From a virus, in the IMG/VR virus record IMGVR_UViG_3300009161_000295, positions 1-20,498 of that record: a DNA stretch of 20,498 nt; one strand, 5' to 3'. Shown piece by piece: positions 16,026 through 20,498 of this stretch. How positions within the stretch are numbered: the first letter of the stretch is position 1; each line of letters opens with the position of its first letter. Under the pieces are notes generated by a model. It saw only the letters and a list, made by a program, of their open reading frames with translations. It was not told where the DNA came from and searched no databases. The translations under genes were made by a program, and so were the position numbers.

Positions 16026-16032
16026 TATTTAG
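16026..16032 (-). promoter_or_regulatory. CTAAATA late-promoter-like motif
   Basis: On the minus strand CTAAATA lies 23 bases before the ATG at 16002, in the only sizeable gap (about 44 bases) of the minus-strand accessory operon. The same heptamer occurs before gp14. It resembles the TAAATA core of T4-type late promoters. Tentative. Confidence 0.3.
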
Positions 16033-16046
16033 TTGGTAAAATTTTG

Positions 16047-16505
16047 TCAAAGGAGATTTATGATATCAAATACTGTTTGTAATTTGATGTGGATTGTTTT
16101 ATTTCTTAAACTGAGATCTAATCCTTTGTGTACCGGCTTTGGCAAATTATCTAAATCAAACCATCCCCATGCAATATGTTCATCACTTAGTACCGGTATA
16201 AATTCAGATTCTACAACACAAAAGTATGTATGAAAGTTAAACATACTATCGTTGCTGACAAATCGTTCAAGTGGAATAGTCTTTTTAATATCGGGCATTG
16301 CACCCAATTCTTCTTCAATTTCTCTTTGTAAGCCCTGCCATGCTGACTCATTAGAGTGATTAGTACCGCCCACTAATCCCCAACGACCTGCATGTTTGCC
16401 CTCAGCTTTTTGCAATAATAAAAATCGTTTTGTTGATCGAGCACAAATTAATGCCCCTGAGCAATCGATTATGTCTGAGTTAGAAGTTATAATTCTAACC
16501 TCCAA
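16047..16505 (-). CDS. Nudix hydrolase
   Basis: This 152-residue protein contains a complete Nudix box from G47 to A69: GTNHSNESAWQGLQREIEEE followed by LGA. This fits GX5EX7REUXEEXGU with R61, E62, E65 and E66 present. The family hydrolyses nucleoside diphosphates linked to another moiety X, such as NDP-sugars, dinucleoside polyphosphates or damaged nucleotides. Next to a glycosyltransferase an NDP-sugar substrate is attractive but unproven. There is no ATG near the start. The frame opens with TTG at 16505, inside the last codons of gp15, and a GGAGG overlaps codons 1-3. An ATT start five bases after that GGAGG is possible. Its stop overlaps a TTG of the next frame. Confidence 0.85.
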   Translation of the reverse strand: MEVRIITSNSDIIDCSGALICARSTKRFLLLQKAEGKHAGRWGLVGGTNHSNESAWQGLQREIEEELGAMPDIKKTIPLERFVSNDSMFNFHTYFCVVESEFIPVLSDEHIAWGWFDLDNLPKPVHKGLDLSLRNKTIHIKLQTVFDIINLL

Positions 16506-18082
16506 TCGCCACGTCTATAATCACCGTCAAAACTCTTCACCCAGTTAACTCCATTCCACTTGTATTGTACTAATGTATAGATATTTGTCTGATAAATCAA
16601 GTTTTCTGAGTTTTCATCCGCTGAGAATATTACCCACCATTTGCTGCCATCCCATTCAATGATGTCATTGGCTTCTGCAATAAAGTCAGTACTGTCAGTG
16701 TTTTTCCAAGCATCGGGACCGTCTTCATTCAAGTTTAACACATAAGTAACTGTACTTCCTACAGGTGCAAAGGCTGCAAGAATAATAACATAATTGCCAT
16801 CTCGTTCTATCGGAGTTCCTTGTCCAACTTCAGTACCATTAACAAACACGTGACAATCGTTTACTTTGTCAAACTCAACTGCTGTACTAATCCTTTGTAT
16901 TTTTAATCCAGTAACAAACGTGTCACGAACTCCGCCACCAATATTGTCAATAATTAAGTATCTAGTACCAAGTACTAAATTACTTGGCCCAGTAGTTGTA
17001 GGATCAATCACAGCGTCAAAACTTCCCCACGATTCTGACAATCTAGCGGGCCCTGCAATCATATTGTTTGTTGGATGAGTATCGGTATCCCAATTAACAA
17101 CCATTTCAGATTCATCTAACGGATTTAAACTTAGATAGCCCACAACTTCGCTACCGTCTGGCTGTAACAAATAAATTTTAGCTAACCCAGCAGTATACGA
17201 GCCCGGATTTTGTTGTAATATTACTTGCCAGTTTAACCAAACTCCGGGTTGCGTACTACTTACTAGTTTAATTTTACCTTCGGATACAACAATATCAAAA
17301 TTGCCAAGTGTTGCTTTTGCACTTGCCATAGAATTTCCGGGATATGATTGCCCCGCATCTACATACACCCCTAACCCGTCAACATATGAGTCGCTCATAG
17401 ACGAACTGTCAAATGCGCTTGAAATAATATTAGTAACAACACCTAATTTCTTAACCTTGGCAGGCGGTGTAATCCATATAGGAGTAGTTAGTGTAAGAGT
17501 AGCAATATCAATTTGTGTAGCAGTGCCCATTGGAACCGTACGACTAGTAAATGTTACATCACCGAGATCTACAACAGTTAATGATGTCCAGTCTACAAAG
17601 TTGTCAGTTGTTTGTATTTCTAAACTTGGATTAAACAATACTAAAATCTGTTCTAGTATTTGTAATTTTTGTTCTGTACTAGTTGACCATATATCTGCTT
17701 TAACTGACAACTTAAATGGAGTTGGCATCAACCGTTCAACCGTATAATTTTGTCCTTGAGTACTAGTATAGTTTCCATCGTCATCGATGTCTCGTTCACG
17801 AAAATGCATTTTACTAACCAACGTAGCATCACCTAATCGAGTATTATCCAAATCAAGATCAGTAATATATATTGCAATTCGAGGAGCACTTTGAAGTGTA
17901 TTTTCTGAATTTTGATTCACAACAGTTGCTGCTTGGCGATCTTGATCTCCGTACATAACCGGCACACGTACTAGCGTACCGTCTCCGTATCGAACTACAA
18001 AGTTACTTAGGAGTCTAACTATTTGTAATAAGTATCGGCGTATTTGGCCGTCATAAAAATATTGCGAGATATTGCGACGGCG
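16487..18082 (-). CDS. gp15: gp15-like proximal tail sheath stabiliser; start codon missing or interrupted
   Basis: The protein matches T4 gp15, which caps the tail sheath and joins it to the neck. The stretch TPFKLSVKADIWSTSTEQKL, then ILEQILVLFNPSLEIQTTD, then TLTLTTPIWITPPAKVKK follows the order of T4 gp15 (SPIKMIYELSIF, VEQILPYFQPHF, GWMYPP). The first normal start is a GTG at 17965, but the frame is open 39 codons further to 18082. Those codons read RRRNISQYFYDGQIRRYLLQ...VRYGDGTLVR, matching T4's N-terminal YFYNSSFRRY...FIRVPITY. No ATG, GTG or TTG lies in them, and TAA (18085-18083) precedes. T4 gp15 is 272 residues; here about 530, with a 300-residue C-terminal extension ending WKNTDST...YKWNGVNW. 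Its end overlaps the Nudix gene by 19 bases. Confidence 0.85.
   Translation of the reverse strand, partial: RRRNISQYFYDGQIRRYLLQIVRLLSNFVVRYGDGTLVRVPVMYGDQDRQAATVVNQNSENTLQSAPRIAIYITDLDLDNTRLGDATLVSKMHFRERDIDDDGNYTSTQGQNYTVERLMPTPFKLSVKADIWSTSTEQKLQILEQILVLFNPSLEIQTTDNFVDWTSLTVVDLGDVTFTSRTVPMGTATQIDIATLTLTTPIWITPPAKVKKLGVVTNIISSAFDSSSMSDSYVDGLGVYVDAGQSYPGNSMASAKATLGNFDIVVSEGKIKLVSSTQPGVWLNWQVILQQNPGSYTAGLAKIYLLQPDGSEVVGYLSLNPLDESEMVVNWDTDTHPTNNMIAGPARLSESWGSFDAVIDPTTTGPSNLVLGTRYLIIDNIGGGVRDTFVTGLKIQRISTAVEFDKVNDCHVFVNGTEVGQGTPIERDGNYVIILAAFAPVGSTVTYVLNLNEDGPDAWKNTDSTDFIAEANDIIEWDGSKWWVIFSADENSENLIYQTNIYTLVQYKWNGVNWVKSFDGDYRRGDWRLEL
18059..18078 (-). repeat. gp15: Imperfect 10-base tandem duplication at the gp15 N-terminus
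   Basis: Minus-strand GTCGCAATAT is followed at once by CTCGCAATAT, nine of ten bases alike. Ten bases is not a multiple of three, so gain or loss of a unit shifts the frame just after the expected start of gp15. Confidence 0.55.
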
Positions 18083-18118
18083 TTAAACCGAAGCCTCCTG
18101 TTTATTGTAGATATGCAT
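18083..18118 (-). pseudogene. 12-codon leader ORF (11 residues plus TAA) in frame with gp15
   Basis: ATG at 18118-18116 overlaps the gp14 stop (TAATG) and is in frame with gp15, but reads only MHIYNKQEASV before TAA at 18085-18083. A perfect AGGAGG (18099-18094) ends 8 bases before that TAA, the ideal distance for a start codon at the TAA position. It may be the interrupted start of gp15, or a coupling leader. Not claimed as a functional peptide. Confidence 0.5.
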
Positions 18119-19419
18119 TATAAGTCTGCCTTAGGTTTAAGTGCCTTGCTTAATGCTTGACGTTGTGCAACAGTCTCACCGGCAATATTATCAGTTTCTG
18201 TATTATTAATAAATCCAGTTCTAAAAGTTTGTCGAGTATCAGTATTAGTCATTGACATACGAATATCATCTTCACGCTTGACCCAACGTTTACTATCGTA
18301 TCTAAACAATCTGTTGGGCAAGAAATCTGTTCGTAGAAAGAAATCACCTTCAATGGCGCCTGCTGGAAAACCTATCCCATGCCCAAAATCAACACCGTTA
18401 AGTGGTATACCATCCCCTAGTAAGTATCCACTATATCCTGTTCTATTTGGTCTAGCACCAATTCTACTTGCATCCATGTGCATACTAGAAGCATCTGGTG
18501 GCGTTGTAGCATCATCTACAGTAATAAGTGCTGGATTACCAAACTCGTCAGCAGTTAATGAGTAAAACTGTTGAGTTTCATATCCACTCTTAGGAGCATT
18601 GGCTTCGGCTTGGGCAAGGATAGCATCATTAATTTCAAGACTTTTTGCCTGTGTACTTAAGATACTCTGTATCGTGGCTCCGGAGTATACGCTAAAATAA
18701 CCAGCATTAGGCGGTGCTATGCCTGTAGTAGCTGCGGTAACTTGATACAGGGTGCCCTGATAGCGAATAATTTCTCCAACGGCATATGTTACAGTTGGGC
18801 TGTAATCTCCTGTAAAGTTTGCATCTTTATCTGTGGGAGTTTTAAGAATGTCTGAATATTGTTGTTGATCAGCAATCTTACCTAATTTTAATCTGTATAA
18901 ATGTGGATACCATGTACGGCTAAATCCTTCAGCAGCACGACCAACTTCACTGATAACAAAGAATCTTGGCAGTGCTTGGTCAGCATCATTAAGTGCAAAC
19001 TCATCTCGCAAGTGCGGTAACTCCACTACATCGCCAGCTAATGGTTTACGGCCAACTAGCTTGATAAAATCATTAATGTGTACAGTCATAAAAACTGTAT
19101 CGTTATCGATAAACAGACCAAACTGACTTAGGTTAAAGTCAATGTCAGATACATTATAAACACCACGTACTGTGTATACTGAACTGTCATATTTTCTATC
19201 ACGATTTTCAAGGAATAGCAAATCTTGTATGTTGGTTTCTTTTACAGCATCGTACATAGGTATATCTGCAGTACTTTCGCCTGTTAGAGGATTCTTGGGT
19301 CCTAGGTATTTGTGTAGATATAAGTCGGTGCCGCCCACCTGAAACATCTCAGATATGCTGCGATCGTGAAATTTGTAATCGTTGCCTTTCTCGGGCGAAT
19401 AGAGGGATAAACGTGGCAT
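18118..19419 (-). CDS. gp14: gp14-like neck protein with C-terminal extension
   Basis: I place the start at the ATG at 19419 (MPRLSLYSPEKGNDYKFHDR), giving 433 residues. Longer starts at 19446 and 19473 run into gp13 and lack the expected opening. Residues 25-185 (MFQVGGTDLYLHKYLG, then DLLFLENRDRKYD, FGLFIDNDTVFMTVH, AGDVVELPHL, WYPHLYRLKLGKI) follow the layout of the T4 gp14 neck protein, which with gp13 seals the filled head and receives the tail. T4 gp14 is 256 residues; here a further 190 or so follow. Residues 203-245 (TGDYSPTVTYAVGEIIRYQG, then TLYQVTAATTGIAPP) resemble carbohydrate-binding modules of the CBM5/12 type. No ribosome binding site is evident. It overlaps the downstream leader ORF as TAATG, and is divergent from gp13, unlike T4. 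Confidence 0.8.
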   Translation of the reverse strand: MPRLSLYSPEKGNDYKFHDRSISEMFQVGGTDLYLHKYLGPKNPLTGESTADIPMYDAVKETNIQDLLFLENRDRKYDSSVYTVRGVYNVSDIDFNLSQFGLFIDNDTVFMTVHINDFIKLVGRKPLAGDVVELPHLRDEFALNDADQALPRFFVISEVGRAAEGFSRTWYPHLYRLKLGKIADQQQYSDILKTPTDKDANFTGDYSPTVTYAVGEIIRYQGTLYQVTAATTGIAPPNAGYFSVYSGATIQSILSTQAKSLEINDAILAQAEANAPKSGYETQQFYSLTADEFGNPALITVDDATTPPDASSMHMDASRIGARPNRTGYSGYLLGDGIPLNGVDFGHGIGFPAGAIEGDFFLRTDFLPNRLFRYDSKRWVKREDDIRMSMTNTDTRQTFRTGFINNTETDNIAGETVAQRQALSKALKPKADL

Positions 19420-19426
19420 AGTACAA

Positions 19427-19442
19427 TATTTAGCGATAAATA
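19427..19442. promoter_or_regulatory. Back-to-back late-promoter-like motifs between gp14 and gp13
   Basis: The 16 bases TATTTAGCGATAAATA hold GATAAATA on plus (one mismatch to T4 late TATAAATA) and CTAAATA on minus. TATTTA and TAAATA form an inverted repeat separated by four bases. The plus element would give gp13 a leader of roughly ten bases containing GGGAGA. The minus element lies so near the gp14 ATG (19419) that its mRNA would be almost leaderless. Confidence 0.45.
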
Positions 19443-19457
19443 ACATGGGAGATACAA

Positions 19458-20219
19458 ATGTCAGACAATCCACAACAAGTTAAACAACAAGTTTTTGATT
19501 ATTGTCGCGCCATGTTGGGCGACGGTATGATTGACGTTGAGCTTGACCCTATACATTATGAAACAGCATTGGATCGTGCTCTAACTAGATTCCGTCAACG
19601 CAGCCCAAATGCTGTGGAAGAAAGCTACAGTTTTTTAACCCTTGAAAAGGACAAAAATGATTACATTTTGCCTAAAGAAATTATTAACGTGCAGTCTGTT
19701 TTTAGAAGAACATTGGGATCAAGAACTGGCGGCGGAACTGGAACAAACTTTGAGCCTTTCAATCTTGCGTATACTAACACGTACCTTTTAAACAGTACAA
19801 TGATGGGCGGCATTGCTACGTATTTTATGTTTGCAAGCTATCAAGAAATGATAGGTAAAATGTTTGGGGCATATATCGAGTTCCAGTGGATTCCGTCAAG
19901 TCGTACTATTAGAATACTACAGCGTCCGTTTAGTGAAGGTGAAGTAATTGGAATGCGTACTCAGAATTTTAGGCCAGATTATCTTATCATAGAAGATATA
20001 TATGCTAAACAATGGATACGTGATTATACGCTAGCCAACTGTAAAATGATGTTAGGTGAAGCACGCTCTAAGTTTGCATCAATTGCAGGACCACAGGGCG
20101 GCGGAGCATTAAACGGCAATGATTTAAAGTCGGCAGGCAAAGAAGAACTAGCTGCCTTAGATAAAGAATTAGAAACATTAGTTAGTGGCGGCACTGGCTA
20201 TACATTTGTCATTGGTTAA
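19458..20219 (+). CDS. gp13: gp13-like neck (head completion) protein
   Basis: This 253-residue protein matches T4 gp13 in outline. The N-terminal segment [20 protein letters not shown], then [18 protein letters not shown], parallels T4 [48 protein letters not shown] and [20 protein letters not shown] with [11 protein letters not shown] follow in the second half as in related phages. In T4, gp13 joins the portal after DNA packaging and, with gp14, closes the head for tail attachment. The ATG at 19458 has GGGAGA upstream. T4 gp13 is 309 residues, so this form is somewhat shorter. It stands divergent to gp14. Confidence 0.82.
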   Translation: [253 protein letters not shown]

Positions 20220-20221
20220 CT

Positions 20222-20498
20222 ATGAAAGTACATGAAATTATATCTGAATCTGCTGCATGGCGCCGCAAAGAAGGCAAGAGTAAAGCTGGCGGACTTAATG
20301 CCAAGGGTGTAGCTAGTTATCGTAGAGAAAACCCAGGTAGTAAATTGCAGACAGCGGTTACTACTAAACCTAGTAAATTAAAAGCAGGCAGCAAGGATGC
20401 TAAACGTCGTAAATCATTCTGTGCAAGAATGGGTGGAGTTGATGGTCCGATGAAAAAGCCCAATGGTGATCCTACTCGCAAAGCACTGGCCCTTAAAA
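20222..20498 (+). CDS. Small basic phage protein (DUF6321-like), 3' end outside window
   Basis: The frame opens with ATG at 20222, two bases after the gp13 stop, and runs past the end of the window; 92 codons are visible. It begins MKVHEIISESAAWRRKEGKS and continues GGLNAKGVASYRRENPGSKL, then KRRKSFCARMGGVDGPMKKP, then NGDPTRKALAL. The order (K-x-GGL-x-x-KG, RRKSFCARM, GPM, PTRKALAL) is that of a small family I know as DUF6321-like. It is widespread in phages and without a firm function. The strong positive charge suggests nucleic-acid contact. The first ten residues resemble capsid-targeting peptides of T4 internal proteins, ending in I-S-E before Ser. Function is unproven. Confidence 0.7.
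   Translation, partial: MKVHEIISESAAWRRKEGKSKAGGLNAKGVASYRRENPGSKLQTAVTTKPSKLKAGSKDAKRRKSFCARMGGVDGPMKKPNGDPTRKALALK

Noticed and set aside
17301-17747. 148-codon plus-strand frame opposite gp15
   Set aside because: gp15 is strongly supported by homology over the same bases; the antisense translation has no recognisable features.
18083-18085. Genome-wide reassignment of TAA to explain the gp15 stop
   Set aside because: TAA, TAG and TGA all end other genes here at sensible lengths (for example TAA at 9900, TAG at 12564, TGA at 8546).
1-20498. tRNA genes, CRISPR array, integrase, transposase or insertion sequence
   Set aside because: No cloverleaf, regularly spaced repeat, recombinase motif or terminal repeat was seen; gaps between genes are too short to hold them.

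Overview
The window looks like a late structural region of a T4-like marine myophage. The evidence is three neck or tail-completion genes recognisable as gp13, gp14 and gp15 homologues. There is also a block of tail-fibre genes whose sequences (a C-terminal TSTDQDGNF...QRAIKAYI region, GSGY repeats, Gly-rich fibre domains) are of the type found in cyanophage and pelagiphage relatives of T4. Genes are AT-rich, tightly packed and often overlap as ATGA or TAATG, and no gap exceeds 71 bases. No integrase, tRNA, rRNA, CRISPR array or insertion sequence is visible. The host cannot be named from the sequence.

Layout. (1) Positions 1-7554, plus strand: the 3' part of a very large fibre-like protein, two small virion-type proteins built from one repeated module, a short fibre protein, a cysteine-rich Gly-rich fibre protein, and a coiled-coil protein. 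(2) Positions 7626-12564, plus strand: an accessory operon beginning behind a 13-bp hairpin that buries its ribosome binding site. It holds a GT9-like glycosyltransferase, two tandem 2OG/Fe-oxygenase-like paralogues, an SGNH-like protein and a NodU/CmcH-type carbamoyltransferase. (3) Positions 12554-16505, minus strand, converging on (2): a Nudix hydrolase, two paralogous proteins of unknown function, two more 2OG/Fe-oxygenase-like proteins and a SAM methyltransferase. (4) Positions 16487-19419, minus strand: gp15 and gp14, transcribed into the Nudix gene. (5) Positions 19458-20498, plus strand: gp13 and the start of a small basic protein. gp13 and gp14 diverge from a short region holding back-to-back late-promoter-like motifs.

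Interpretation. The ten accessory genes between fibres and neck combine glycosyl transfer, carbamoyl transfer, methyl transfer, hydroxylation and possibly ester hydrolysis. That is the set expected of a pathway building or decorating a small glycan or modified base. The target (virion fibres, host surface or phage DNA) is not shown by the sequence. The strongest anomaly is gp15: its conserved N-terminus is present upstream of the first usable start, but it is separated from the ATG coupled to the gp14 stop by an in-frame TAA. That TAA lies exactly 8 bases after a perfect AGGAGG.
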